Assembly: GCA_963921935.1 (NCBI GenBank)
Contig: OY998179.1
Coordinates: 24,549,114-24,613,113, forward strand
Length of the DNA stretch: 64,000 nucleotides
DNA from: Galeruca laticollis
Lineage: Eukaryota; Arthropoda; Insecta; Coleoptera; Chrysomelidae
Direction of reading: 5' to 3'
Shown here in pieces: positions 1 through 11,958 of the stretch. The translations under genes and the position numbers were made by a program. The notes under the pieces were generated by a model. That model was not told the origin of the DNA. It did no database searches and saw nothing but the letters and a program-made list of their open reading frames with translations. Position 1 is the first letter of the stretch, and every line of letters starts with the position of its first letter.

Positions 1-1484
1 GGATTCACATGAGCATCTGGCAAGATGGCGTTGCTAAAGCTTTGATTGGAGATTGGCGACATGGTGTTACTAGAATTCTGGTTGCGATTTGGCAACATCA
101 CTTTTATTTCATTTGTATTCGCATGATCTTTATTTGGATTGCATAGACTTGAACGGTTATTGCTTGAATTGGAGGTTCTATATTGTGAATGGTTGCCAGA
201 TTGCATGTGAAGCATTGAATGATGCTTGCCATGGCAAGTTTTACAAGTGTGTATTGATTTACAATCTGATGTTCTATGACCAGGGCGAAGACAATTTGTG
301 CACAGATTACTACGCTTCATTTCAGAAAAGCGGCTGTTTACTGGGAGGTCAAAGAATTTCTTGCAAGAATAAATGAAATGATTCTCCTTGCACAATGGAC
401 ATGAATTTCCCGTTTGACTAATATGCTATAATATTTTATGATCATGAGGTTTATCGAATTTTTTCTCATACTTCTTTTGTTGAAGTTTTAAGTCGAGTGA
501 TTCTAAAAGTCTACATCTTTCTGATAAAAAAGTTAAAAAATCTAGAATAGAAGGATTAGCTTTGTCTTTGGAAAAAATTTCCCATTCCATGCGTGTTGAC
601 AAATCCAGTTTTGTGGTTAATAAATAGAGTAAAATAGTGCTCCAGTCTTCGACATTCTCACCAAGCTTCTCTACAGATTTGTAATGTTTTTGAAATGAAT
701 CTAAAAATTTTCTAAAATTTTGATAAGCCTCGTCTCTTACGGGGTTTAGTTCAAAAATACCTTTTATGTGAATATGTATGATCGCCTTTTTGTTTTCATA
801 TCTTTCTTTTACAATGGACCAAGCCGTTGAATAACTATTGCTGGTTGTAGCTAAAGAACTGATTACTTGTGCTGCTTCACCCTTTAGACTAGATTGAAGA
901 TAATGAAATTTTTCTATGTTTTCGATATGAGGATTTTTATCTATTATACATTCGAAAGTATCACGGATATTTACCCACGTTTCGTAATTTCCCGAAAATT
1001 GTGGCAACGGTATTGGTGGAAGTCGAGGACTAGATTGAGTATTATAATTTACAGGTGGTGTGCCTTGACTCGCGAAAGAGACATTTTGTGCGGCATTATC
1101 CGAATTACCTTGAGCTTGCTCTAATATTAGTTTTGCTCTAGCAGATAAATCATAAAACTTATTTTCAAATTCATAGCGTTCATCATTTTGTAAGTTGAGT
1201 TCTTCTAAATTGAAATCTAAGCATAACTTTTCGATCTCCCCCAGTACCTTTCCAAAGTCAGATAACAGGTTATGACTGTGTTCCAGACGGGTTTGTAAAT
1301 CAAAAATTGATTTTTTCTGTGCTAAAACAATTGGAGAGCATTTTTTCAAAAAACCTTCAAATCGCGTCAAATGAGTATTTACGATGCCGCTACGGCTTAC
1401 AAGATATCTATAATTGTCCTGAATTTTTACCACTTCATCGTCTATGTTACTGCCTTGAGGGCTGGCCTGATCACCGTTCGACAT
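1..1484 (-). pseudogene. BEL/Pao retrotransposon gag with zinc-knuckle region, interrupted by one stop codon
   Basis: This is the gag of a BEL/Pao LTR retrotransposon, which would assemble the retroelement particle. The first 352 residues (ATG at 1484) hold a helical N-terminus and then a DUF1759-like region with an LPQFSGNYETW core and a following RDEAYQNFRKFLDSF stretch. A TAG at 426-428 breaks the frame. The same frame continues open beyond it to the window edge and carries a Cys/His array: CPLCKENHFIYSCKKF, then CTNCLRPGH and CKTCHGKHHSMLH. The polyprotein continues outside the window, so protease and pol are not visible. Either the TAG is a disabling mutation in a recent copy, or it sits between gag and the downstream region as in retroelements that use readthrough; one copy cannot tell these apart. 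Confidence 0.85.
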
Positions 1485-1550
1485 GGCAAAAACTTTTTTA
1501 ATTTATAGGTAAGTAAAACCAAAATAGGTTTGAATTTTATTTTTCCCAAA

Positions 1551-1566
1551 TGTATTTGTGACGCCA
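1551..1566 (-). other. Candidate primer-binding site of the BEL/Pao element
   Basis: On the minus strand this reads TGGCGTCACAAATAC. It lies upstream of the gag start and follows a ...CAGTCA that could end the 5' LTR. TGG at its 5' end suits priming by a tRNA 3' CCA end. The matching tRNA was not identified. The LTR itself would occupy roughly 1568 to about 2210, but its outer edge cannot be proven because the other LTR is outside the window. Confidence 0.35.
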
Positions 1567-2214
1567 CTGACTGGGCAATTGTAAATGAAAAAGTTGGTTA
1601 AAAACTTGTCAAATGAAATTTCTGACTAAATGTCTTGCAACGTGCAACGAATATAAATTGAGGTTATAGGTTAGAATGTGAATTTGATGCATATATTGCT
1701 TTATTTTAGATATTGAATTATGTTTGTTGAAATTCGTGAATAACAACAAATATAAATATTGATATTTATAGATGCAAAAGGGATGAGTAAAATCTGTTGA
1801 CAGAAAAAATGAAATTTGAGGTTGAATTTCAAGTATTTGCACTATTGGTTTGTGAAAATATTTGGTTAAAGTATATTATAAAGGAATAAAAGGGAATAGA
1901 TCTGACCTTTATCTCCTTAACAGTGCAAACTGGAACTTGGAATGCCGCCACTTGGTGTTCTTCACATTTAAGCCTAAAACAGATTTTAGTCCAGGCTCAA
2001 GGACCATATGTTGGTTGCCCACTTTTCTGTGTCCTGTCTGTAGGCCGAAGTCTGACCTTCAGGTTTCACTCCTGTCGTGAGGAACCAGAAATAATTCGTA
2101 AACACGTGGTATTCGGAATTATCCTAGTTTTAAGCTGGTGAAAAACACATTATGAACTACAATAAATTACTGAGTGACTTTTTTACTTTTTTGGTTCTGT
2201 CGTTTTTGACATCT

Positions 2215-3075
2215 CCCTCTCGACATTATTCGCGGCACTCTCTCCAGAAAATCGATTTTCTAGCCTCGAGGCTAGTAGTTGCAGCACCGACCGGTGTGAG
2301 ATGGACGGGCGCGGATTGTTAATCATTGTTGTCCAGTCAATTTACAGCGTCGATGGTAAAAAATGAAACTAAAAAGATACCAAATATCGTACAAACACAA
2401 CTGAACTTTCTTGATAAAAGGGCGTCTAGCTGGGTGAATATTGGGAGTTATTAAACAGCTTTCTGCAATACTTTAGCAGCAATAACATTATTTGTTGTTG
2501 GTTTCAATCTCAGTTATTGAGGAAATAATCTAGCCGTGTACCCCTCGACCCTTAAATTTAAAAAGATTAAACTGTCGAAATGTTTTTTGTTTGATTTTGC
2601 TTTTATTCAAATTGTTTCATGCACAATACATTGATACAAACCCGAGACCACGAAGTGCATTCAACTATTTTCCAACCAAAATCATGCTCAAAATATTTCG
2701 ATAGTTTAATCGATTAAATTCATAGGTATTAGGATATAATATATGACTGTACAACGTAAATTTAACGAACAAGATAACAAATTATAACTTGAGGGAACAT
2801 TCAAGTTGTAACGTGATTGTAACCACTCTTGAAACATGACACATTGTGTTGACAGTACGCCTTTTTCGTTGACACTACAGTCAACATACTCGTCGATTTT
2901 CTGGAATGAGTTGTACGAAACTCCGGATGTAGATTAACGAAGTGTAGTGACATAATTGACGCTATTTTTCTAATATCGTATTTAAAACTTTATCTATAGG
3001 TTGTAATTGATAGTGCTAATAGTATAAATTGTACATCTGTATTATTTTTTTCTTTTATTGAATTTTAAAGGGATC
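2215..3075. other. Non-coding AT-rich interval, probably intron
   Basis: No coding signal, RNA gene or defined repeat was recognised. It lies upstream of the LINE insertion and of the stum exons and is probably intronic or intergenic host DNA with unrecognised old repeats. Confidence 0.4.
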
Positions 3076-3086
3076 AAGCTACTCTG

Positions 3087-4578
3087 AAATCTGGTTAGAT
3101 GACAAGCTAACCTGGAACAGCCATCTAGCGAGCACCACAAGCCGTTCTCAGATCACGCTAATGACGGTGAGACGAGCAATTGTGTGCACCTGGGGACTAA
3201 CTCCGACAATGGTAAACTGGTTGTACACCAGAGTAATCAGGCCAATGATGGTGTATGGTGCGATCGCATGGTGGCCTAAAGTTCAGCAAAGCACAGCCGC
3301 CAAAACGCTTTCTAAAGTACAGCGAGCTGCATGTCTGAGCATTACAGGCGCCATGAAGGGCACCCCAACCGCAGCATTGGAAATATTGCTAAACATCCCA
3401 CCATTAGATCTCTATATACAGGGGGAGGCTAAAACGGCTGCTTACGGAATGCAGTGCAATGGCAACTGGTGCAAGCACCATGCTATGAAACATACTAAAA
3501 TACACGACAACATGAGGTGCGACATCATCGAAATGCCACCTGACAGAATGTCCAAGGTCGTGGAAACTGAGATACCATATCGAGTCAACTTGAGTGGCAG
3601 ATCCGAATGGGCCCAGGGAGAACTTCAACGCATGTTGAACAGTATCACCTGGTACACCGACGGGTCAAAGACTCTAACGGGTACAGGAGCAGGCGTTTAC
3701 GGCGTCAGACCCAGGCAAAGCATAAGTGTTTGCCTTGGCAAAACGACGGCCGTATTTCAGGCAGAAATAGCTGCATTAATCGAATGCGGCAGAACATGCA
3801 TAGACAGGAAATACAACAAAAAGACCATCTATGTGAACACGGACAGTCGGGCGGCCCTTTTGGCCTTAGCAAGCCACAGCTATACATCGAAGATAGTGTG
3901 GGACTGTCACAATACCTTGAAAACCTTGGCAAAAGACAACAGAGTAATTCTCACTTGGGTGCCAAGCCACATAGGGGTAGCTGGAAATGAGGGAGCTGAT
4001 GAGTGTGCCAAGAAAGGAGCTCATCTCACACTCATGGGACCAGAACCAGCATATAGCGTATCATACAGCGCCGTACGAAAAACCGTTTCCAACTGGGTGT
4101 CGCTTGAACACCAAAAGCGCTGGAACAGAATCACGGGGCATGCTCAATCCAAAAGAATGCTAAAAGGACCATCGAGTTCCTACGCAGCAAATGCTTTTAG
4201 AATGGGTAGGAAAGAACTGCGAAAAGTGGTAGGATTCATAACTGGCCACTGGATATTCAACGCACACCTACAGAAAATGGGGATTGAAATAACAAATCCC
4301 CATTGTAGGATGTGTGGAGAAGCAGAGGAAACCGCAAAGCACGTGGTCTTCGATTGCTCTGCCCTGTGCAGAAGGCGAGCCTCCTGTCTAGATATTTCTC
4401 CAGGCACAAATCAGGAGGGAATGCAGGAAAACATAGTCCGACGTATCTCAATGTTCGCTAAGAATTTAGGATGGGACTCTGCTCAATACCTGTGAGTGGG
4501 GGTTTACAATAAGCCAATCAATGGCTGAGCGGCAACAATTAGGGCACCTGAACCCTAACCCCCCGTGACTAAAAAAAA
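3087..4578 (+). mobile_element. 5'-truncated LINE (I/R1/Jockey-like, with RNase H) with 11-bp target duplication
   Basis: The body holds an open frame from the insertion point to a stop at 4493-4495. It begins within the C-terminal part of the reverse transcriptase (WLDDKLTWNSHLA) and continues through the thumb-like region (RPMMVYGAIAWWPK). An RNase H domain follows, with YTDGSKTLTGTGAG, AEIAALIECG, NTDSRAALLAL and WVPSHIGVAGNEGADECAK; the acidic D-E-D catalytic set is present. A CX2CX4HX4C knuckle (CRMCGEAEETAKHVVFDC) ends the protein. A short 3' UTR ends in A10. The 11-bp AAGCTACTCTG at 3076-3086 recurs at 4579-4589, a clean target-site duplication. The frame is intact but lacks the endonuclease and most of the RT, as expected for abortive target-primed reverse transcription. 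The insertion looks fairly young. Confidence 0.92.
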
Positions 4579-4736
4579 AAGCTACTCTGCCTCACACGGT
4601 ATACAAAAATAAATATAAATGAATAAAGCATTGAAAGCGAATATTTTTTTGTTACAGTGTTATTTTTTGTTGTATTGCGTATTATTTTAACATCGGACAA
4701 ATAGTGATTCAGATTATTGATGATGCTTTTTTTCAG

Positions 4737-5256
4737 GAACTGTCATCAGCGGCCTGCTTAATCTATGTATTGGAATACCAAGGTTTTCTCAAAAAGACGG
4801 ACCGAGGCCAAGGATAGGAGCTTTCATCATCAATTTGATCATAGGCGTCAGCCAGTGTTTTACAGTACTTTTTTGTTTAGTAGGATGGGGATGGTCCATC
4901 TGGTGGGGTGTAATAATGATTAAAATAGCAAGTAAGCAATTTTTAAACTAATCTGATTGTTTTGACACATTCTAGCATAAAGAATCTGTATTCGCTCGAT
5001 TAGAATAGGAGTTGTTTCCTTCAGTCTAATTTTTTAATTAAAAAATAATGAATTATATAACGAACTTACAGATTTCGATTCTCTCTTTGTGTTATTACAC
5101 TGAATTTGTGTATTCATTGTGGTTTGTATCCTGTGATCTTTCTGTATAATTACCCTTACGATACAAATTATATATGCTCATTTATTAAGAAAGGAAATTA
5201 ACTAATCCAACCTAACTAATGTTTCGCTTTTTTCAGAAGCATTATATTATTTGTAA
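4737..5256 (+). CDS. stum: stum/SPEC3-family membrane protein, last two coding exons
   Basis: Exon A (4737-4931) follows a pyrimidine tract ending TTTTTTTCAG and ends at a GTAAGC donor. It encodes TVISGLLNLCIGIP, a short polar linker with KDGPRPRIGAF, then a hydrophobic stretch and VGWGWSIWWGVIMIKIA. This pattern of two hydrophobic segments with a Trp-rich VGWxWSxxWG motif is that of the stum (stumble, mechanosensory transduction in Drosophila) and SPEC3 family. Exon B (5237-5256) follows TTTTTTCAG. The splice leaves phase 1 and gives six residues before TAA, with AATAAA immediately downstream. Upstream exons are not in the window, so this is the 3' end of the gene and the LINE at 3.1-4.6 kb lies in its intron. 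The family is fairly sure; the choice of exon B is an inference. Confidence 0.7.
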
Positions 5257-5877
5257 TTAATAAAATATTTTTGAAATATTATTATAATCTTCTCGAACTA
5301 TAGGACAAGCGGCGAATATGGAAGTCGGAAAACAAGGAAATTCTATCAATAAAGACATAGAAACTGGTACGAACAAAAAGCAACCTACTAAAACCAGTAA
5401 GGGAAGAGTTTGTCGACAATATATAAATAAAGCTGTGCTTTTGAGAAAGTTCATGAGGTAGGAGTCTGTTTGTTCTAAAATGGTACGGTTGTGGATATCA
5501 ATCACCGATCTCCATTTGAATTAGTGACGCACCAAAGATATGATTCAAATGCATGTGTTTTGTAATAGATGATGATATTGAAATTATATGGAAATTGTTA
5601 GAATGGAGTATGGACTATAATGCATGCTGATTCTAGAAATGAAACAGTATAAATAATGATAATTTGAATGCCTAAAATAATTTTAGAAATTGGCATATGT
5701 ACATTAGTGAATGATTGCAAAAATGAGATAGTGTTATTGAACAAACAATATTCCCAATTTTTTAGTGTACTAAATGAAATGAAACGGCGTCCTTGGGTCC
5801 TAATTATTGACAAAAAAAAGATGCAGAATTTTTTCTACTGGAGTAATTTTTTGAGCATACTATAATTAAGGTGGAAT
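5257..5877. other. Region downstream of stum, nothing recognised
   Basis: AATAAA near 5258-5263 probably ends the stum transcript. The rest is AT-rich with only short open frames in unlikely codon usage. No repeat or RNA gene was recognised. Confidence 0.4.
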
Positions 5878-6112
5878 ATCAATGAAATCTTCCATTGTTA
5901 AGTGTGCAAGGATAATATTGAAGGATTGAAAATCAACTTATAAACCTGGTTCACTGGCCAAGGATGGAGACCTTAAAGAATATTGTTACGGGTGAACTCT
6001 AAGCATTTCTTCATTGTTAAATGTGTAAGAATAATATTGAAGGACTAAAAATCAACTCATAAACCTGGTCCGCCGAAATTGATACAGTTGGCCAAGGATG
6101 GAGACCTTAACC
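5878..6112. repeat. Two-copy imperfect tandem repeat, about 115 bp unit
   Basis: Two adjacent units share TTGTTAARTGTGYAAGRATAA, a following AATCAACT(T/C)ATAAACCTGGT and GGCCAAGGATGGAGACCTTAA. The second unit has about 20 extra bases (CCGCCGAAATTGATACAGTT) missing from the first. No coding potential was seen. Confidence 0.7.
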
Positions 6113-6269
6113 CTCCGGTATCCGCATCTTTTTTTGAGACACGAATATCCACACTGTATCTCTTAGATCTTAGTATAATATTTTCATAAGAACAAATTTA
6201 AAAATGGTACTTTTATTAATATTGCAATAAAAATGCAAAATAAACGTTAATTAAAATTTTCGGATCAGT

Positions 6270-7310
6270 TTCTGCACTCTATGAACGAATGTTCTAGACA
6301 TAAGAATTTTTCACACTTCACACAATAATATCTCGTAAGTCTTCTTTTCTCACAGTCTCCACAGCTGCTTGTAAAAGTTCTTTAAGACTATCTCGAATTT
6401 GTCTTGGTACATCAACATTTTGCAGCACGCATGCGTAAATGTTTCTCTGCGAGTAGAAAAGATAATTTTTCTAAAAACAATCTTCTTTGTAGAAAATATT
6501 TTTCCTTAACGTTCCCCTCATACAGAACTTGGCTATTAATACCAGCTATATTAAGCAAAGAATAAAAAATGACCATGGGCCACCGTTTTGTATTTCTTGC
6601 ACAGTTATATGAGGCACATAACCTATCTACTACGTCCACACCACTTTTAGTTGTAAAACGTTACAATCACCGGTTTAGCCTTTTCACATGTTTCAGAATC
6701 TATGGTATAATCCCTATGAAAACTGCACACTAAAATTACAACATTCTTTACTGTACCCACCACGGTTAAATTGTGGTATTTTAAAAGGCTAACACCTAAA
6801 TCAAAACTAGTAAACCAATTGTAGTGATATTTCTTCCAGTTCCGTGGATAGAAAAACCTAATATTTTGACAATTGCTTCAGGTGAATTTGAAACTGAATA
6901 GGGACCTTCTAGTTGTACTCCAACATAAACTTCCAAGGCTTTCGTATGAAACATTTTTGTATCGACCATGTTAAATATTTGGGTCCTATATTTGTTTAGT
7001 TTGTAAGGGATATATTGTTTAAAGCTGCAACGTCCCCTAAAAGCCGCCGACTTCTCATCTATAGTTACGTATTCTGAGGTAGAATATGACTTTTTACAAT
7101 TCTCATTAAATATGCAAAGCAGCTCTCGAATTGTAGACAGTTTATCAGTTGCCAATCTGTCAATCCTTGTGTCATTATTATTAAATTTAATATGTTGCTT
7201 TAAAAACTTAAACCTGTTCATAGACATCGTCAACCTGAAGAGTTCGATTTCCGTTCCATTTGTACTCCTTGAACGTTTTGTATTTAGACGACCGCTTTAA
7301 GTAACTCCTG
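6270..7310 (-). pseudogene. piggyBac-type transposase relic
   Basis: Read on the minus strand, the order is that of a piggyBac transposase. First comes ...FRLTMSMNRFKFL, then RATDKL-like and TIDEKSAAFRGRC (the domain with the first catalytic Asp), QYIPYKLNKYRTQIF, and VYVGVQLEGPYSVSNSP with GTGRNIT. After a gap containing frameshifts come GVDVVDRLCASYNCARNTKRWPM and SLLNIAGINS, and finally a C-terminal cysteine-rich domain (CGDCEKRRLTRYYCVKC then CLEHS). The frame breaks at least twice: around 6640-6795 the sequence between the catalytic core and the VDRLC motif is short and shifted. The relic cannot encode a complete transposase. The TTAA-flanked ends were not located. Confidence 0.88.
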
Positions 7311-7350
7311 CTAAATAAAGAAAGAAATTTCACTTGTATTAGTCGGCTTT

Positions 7351-7384
7351 ACATCTCTCTCTCTCTCCCTCTCTCTCTCTCTTT
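7351..7384. repeat. (TC)n microsatellite
   Basis: A run of TC dinucleotides with one CC interruption lies between the piggyBac relic and the RTE-type LINE tail. Confidence 0.9.
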
Positions 7385-7419
7385 GCCATTTCTAAATTAA
7401 TTTTAATGTTTCTCTATTA

Positions 7420-7612
7420 TTAATAGCTTATTGACAAATATATCACTATCAACATCATTATCATCCAGCCTTTTACATCCAAAGTTGTACATAGGTCTCC
7501 CCCAAATTTTCTAATTGTGAAGGTTCTCAGCTTCTTGTAGCCAGTTGCCAGCGATTCTTTGGACATCGTCTGTCCATCGTGTAGGTGGTCTGCCTCTACT
7601 CCTTTTGGCACA
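7420..7612 (-). mobile_element. 3' tail of an RTE-type LINE, sense on the minus strand
   Basis: On the minus strand it reads KRSRGRPPTRWTDDVQ, then RIAGNWLQEAENLHN and a stop, the usual C-terminal end of insect RTE-like LINE ORF2. A short AT-rich 3' UTR with GATGAT-type repeats follows. It begins where the plus-strand fragment at 7613-8750 ends in the protein (EWRPRAE). The two pieces are parts of the same insertion in opposite orientations. Confidence 0.8.
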
Positions 7613-8750
7613 ATGCGCTAACCATTTTAATACACAAGAAGGGCGATCCAACAGATCTTGAAAACTACCTACCCAAAAGCCTGTTAAACTACCTCTACAA
7701 GATATTCACAAGAATAATAACAAATCGATTAGAAACAAAATTGGACGTCTATCAACCTAGGAAATAAGCGGGTTTTAGGACAAACTTTGGCCCTAACCAT
7801 CACCTCCACTGTATAAAAGGCCTTATAGAAAAATCTATCAAATGCAACCGACCCCCTGGTCTTGGCCTTCGTCGACTTTCGCAAAGCATTCGATACGATT
7901 GAAATAAGCAGTGTAATGAAAGCGCTGTAGGAAACTGATTAAATGCATATACAACAATGCTACCATGACTGTAAGATTGCATAAAGATACAAAATGTATA
8001 AAAGTTGAAAGAGGAATTAGACAAGGGGACACGTTATCTCCCAAACTTCAAACGGCAGTGCTGGAATATACTTTCAAGCAGTTGGACTGGGATACCAAAG
8101 GAATCTGTATTGAAGACGAAATTCTATCCCTCCTGCGATTTGCCGTTCACATAGCTCTAATAGCGAACAACTTAGGAGAGATTAGAACTATGCTTACTGA
8201 GTTAGATGCCACAGAAGTCGGTTTAAACATGAACTTTGGAAAGAGGTAATTCATGACAAATTTAATACCAAGTGAAAACCTAAAGGTCGATGGTAACGAA
8301 ATAATACTAAACCACAAATATAAATACTTAGGTCATGAAATCCAAATTGCCAGAGATAACCAAACCACTGAACTGCAAAAAAGAATTACATTGGCATGGG
8401 TTGCATATGGAGCTCTATCCGATATCTTCTACAGCAACATATCAAATCGCGTAATGAAGAAGACCTTCGACCAATGCGTGTTCCCAGTCATGACACACGG
8501 TGCCGAAACACTCTCCTTAACCCAGGCCAGAGCAACCAAACTTAGAGTAGCCCAAAGATGAATGGAAAGTCGCTACTGGGACTGACTCTCAGAGATAGAG
8601 TCATAAATGAGGAAATAGAAGGCGTAATGGATGTTATCGAGCACATAACATGGCTTAAGTGGAACTAGGCCGGCCATGTGGCCAGAATGACTGATAGGAG
8701 GTGGACCAGAAAAATGATAGAATGGAGACCACGAGCTGAAATCAGTATAC
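7613..8750 (+). pseudogene. Reverse transcriptase of the same RTE-type LINE, inverted part
   Basis: The reading starts at LIHKKGDPTDLENY and continues with SLLNYLYKIFTRIITNRLETKLDVYQPR, the finger/palm region of the RT. After frameshifts come VDFRKAFDTIE, then RLHKDTKCIKVERGIRQGDTLSPK, RFAVHIALIANN (the FADD box, with DD lost) and NHKYKYLGHEIQI. It ends with HVARMTDRRWTRKMIEWRPRAE near 8740. Several frameshifts and stops and the altered FADD box make this copy inactive. Compared with the tail at 7420-7612 the protein order is continuous but the strand is opposite. Confidence 0.85.
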
Positions 8751-8759
8751 CAAAAATAT

Positions 8760-9600
8760 ATTCATCATTTACAAAAGCCTACTTATAAATTATATGTAGC
8801 ATTTTTATCAGAACTATGGCAAATGGACAACAAGTCTCATACACCTTCTAGATTTTCGAAAATCAAACAAAACAAATCTTGTTTATGACTGTCTGACGAA
8901 GTAGAGACTAGCAAAACCATTCATAACTGTTAACAATTTCTGAAAGCAACACAACTTACTTGAATGACCGCCTGTTTTCTACTTTCTGGATCGGAGGGGC
9001 TCCACTCGTAGTCAACAAGAGTTTACGTACGAAAAGAAAAAGAAATGATTTCGACTCTTGTTCCAAACACTCACGAAACACTTGATTTAATTTTATCAAC
9101 TATACACTTGACTTTTTGAAGAGCAGGCCGTCGCCTGCCGACGATATTATATCGTCTCTTTCCCCTAATACAAGAATGAAGAAAAAAATAAAACTCGTAC
9201 TCGGCGTAAGGTTCGTATTAGGGGTCCTTTGAGCCTTCCGGCCTCAACGCCTGCCTCCTATATCTTTTGATTTTTACTGTGTTGGCATACAATTTCTTTT
9301 TTCCTTTCGTGATTTTTAGCTGTTGAAATATTATTGGCAAAACAATTTTTGTTGATTATTTTGTTTTTCTGTTTGGATTTTTGAAATTAAATTGTTTTCA
9401 AAAACAACTTCAATGTCTTTGTTTCATAATTAATTGTTTTAATTTGGGTGTCTATTAAAACTAACAGATCTGGGTTATTCAAACACGTTTTGTTTATTTA
9501 GCAAAACCAAATTTTTTTCTTGAAAAATTGTTACCGGCGAATTACAATTTATATATTAACAGGGTGTTTGACAATTTAATAAGATTATGAATGATTTTAT
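8760..9600. other. AT-rich spacer with a short hairpin
   Basis: No gene was recognised. CCCCTAATAC near 9170 and GTATTAGGGG near 9220 form an inverted pair about 40 bp apart, next to GACGATATTATATCGTC, itself palindromic. Function unknown. Confidence 0.4.
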
Positions 9601-9601
9601 A

Positions 9602-11958
9602 CAGTGTTAGGAACATTACGAGTGTATTCAGTGCATCATTCTTTTTCGCTAACAGGATATCATAAAGTCGAAAACGTGCAACAACTGTATGTGTAAAGGC
9701 GTGGTGGGTGTGTACTCCCAACACGTGTAAAGGTATGTGTGGTAGGCACCGCCTTCGAGAGGCGTGCAAATACAGATGTGTAATGTGGACAGTTTAGTTT
9801 ATTAATTGAGAAATATTAAGATTGTACTAAACTGATAGCTTAATGCAATGAACAATAAAAAAAATCAACATTACTTTTGTTTATCCTTTCATGATTAATT
9901 TACAAAGAAATAATTCAGTGGTAATAATCTAATTCACTATATTAGTTCGGTTAGTACACGCTAATATGATTTGAACAATGAATTAAAACCTACCTAGTAA
10001 GTATTTGAAATAAGTGCCACTAAATAATCACTGGAGGATAGCGTTGATTGATGACTTATATCAATCAATGACGAATAGCTAAAAAAATTACTTTCGTCGA
10101 TTATTAGGGTAGAATTAATGAATATAAGCATACTAATTGTCATTAACATCATAAGGAATATTCTATGGCAACAAATACAGAGTCCAAAAGCGACAATATG
10201 TTGTAAGAAAACAAATTTAATTCAGTGTATCACCGTTTTCTTTAACAGGGTATCATAACATGAGAAATAAGTCGTATGCTAATATTTGTTTATAACTGTC
10301 TTCTAGTTACAAAAATATCTCAATATAAACCGCCTGTTTCCTACGCTCCTGATAAAACGATTCCGTTTACAGCTCTAATTATTCTATTTTTATCTATCCT
10401 CTCTCTTCATTTTCAATCCACACGTTAGAATTGTAAGTGCCCTTAAAATTTTCCTTTTTATTTGTGAGAGAAATCAGTCACATTTAATTTCAACAGAAAA
10501 TTATAACGGTCAGATGGCGTTACCAGTGTGTTCGAGAAAGACAATAGTGAGACGAATTCTTTTTGTAAACACACACAGTACAAATTAAAAAACGTTTTAG
10601 ATAATAAACATAAAATCGAATTCTAATGAAAATGCCTACAATTTTTAAATAAAAGTAATATTCTGATATGTAATAAATTAAAAAATAAAACTTCTTAATT
10701 CTTCAATGAACTTAAATCAAATGTTCGAATAAACCTCCGTTTTGAGCTAAACAGTAACCGAGACGATTATAAAATTCTTGACGAACACGTATGAGCATTT
10801 CTCGTACAGTAATCTACGCTAACTTTTGATTCTCTGTCTCACTGTTGTCATTCTCTAGCACACTGGTAACGCCATGTGACCGTTACAATTTCCCGTTTCC
10901 CGTGAGAGGGTTATCGTTTTACGTTGGAATTTTATGGAGATGATTTCTCTCACAAATAAAAAGGAATATTTTGAGAGCACTTCGGCACTTACAATTCTAA
11001 CGTGTAGATTGAAAATGAAGAGAGGGGATAGATAGAAATAGAAGAATTAGAGCAGTAAACGAAATCGTTTTATGAGGAGCGTAGGAAACAGGCGGTTTAT
11101 ATTGAGATATTTTTGTAACTAGAAGATAGTTAAAAACAAATATTAGCATATGACGTATTTCGCATGTTATGATACCCTGTTAAAGAAAATGGTGATACAC
11201 TGAATATACTTTTTTTATTACAACATATTGTCGCTTTTGGATTCTGAATTGTTGCAATATTCCTTATCATGCTAATGAAAATGATTATACTTATATTCAT
11301 TAATTGTACACTCAATATCGACGAATGTAATTTTTTTAGCTTTTCGCCATTGATTGATATAAGTCATCAATAAACACTATCCACCAGTGATTTTTTAGTG
11401 GCACTTATTTCAAATACTTACTAGGTAGGTTTTAATTTATTGTTCAAATCATATTAGTGTATACTAACTCAACTAATATAGTGAATTAGATTATTACTAC
11501 TGAATTATTTCTTTGTAAATTAATCATGAAGGGATAAACGAAAGTAATGTTGATTTTTTTTATTGTTCATTGCATTAAGCTATCAGTTTAGTACAATCTT
11601 ATTACTACTTAATTAACAAACTAAACTGTCCACATTACACATCTGTATTTCTAACCTTAACATTGCGATCTTTAACATAATGAGTTGTTGTTTATACAAC
11701 ATTTTGCTGTGGTAAAGTGACTAGTAATAAATAGCCTTAAAGCATTTCTAACTTGTTTATTTAAAATTGGAAGTAAAAGCACACCAGACAGAAGAGCTAT
11801 TGCACGCCTCTCGAAGGCGGTGCCTACCAGACATACAGTTATTGAACGTTTCCCACTTTATTATACCCTGTTAGCGAAAAAGAATAATACACTGAATTTA
11901 TGTATATATTTTGTCTCTTTCTAACACATTGACGGTAAACGTAATGTTCCTAACACTG
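9602..11958. mobile_element. 2.36-kb foldback (long inverted-repeat) element
   Basis: Two arms of roughly 0.94 and 1.1 kb are imperfect reverse complements and surround a spacer at about 10546-10852. The outer ends read CAGTGTTAGGAACATTAC (from 9602) and GTAATGTTCCTAACACTG (to 11958). The inner ends read GGCGTTACCAGTGTG near 10515 and CACACTGGTAACGCC near 10858. Internal landmarks mirror each other: GAGAGGCGTGCAAATACAG near 9756 and the reverse of GCACGCCTCTCGAAGG near 11803, and ATATAAACCGCCTGTTTCC near 10322 against the opposite strand near 11090. The right arm has about 150 bp near 11650-11800 that the left lacks. No ORF of note. It resembles a non-autonomous foldback/MITE-like DNA transposon; the superfamily is not fixed because no clear target duplication was found. 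Confidence 0.85.

Noticed and set aside
1579..2212. A defined BEL LTR
   Set aside because: The second LTR is outside the window, so the outer boundary and identity cannot be shown.
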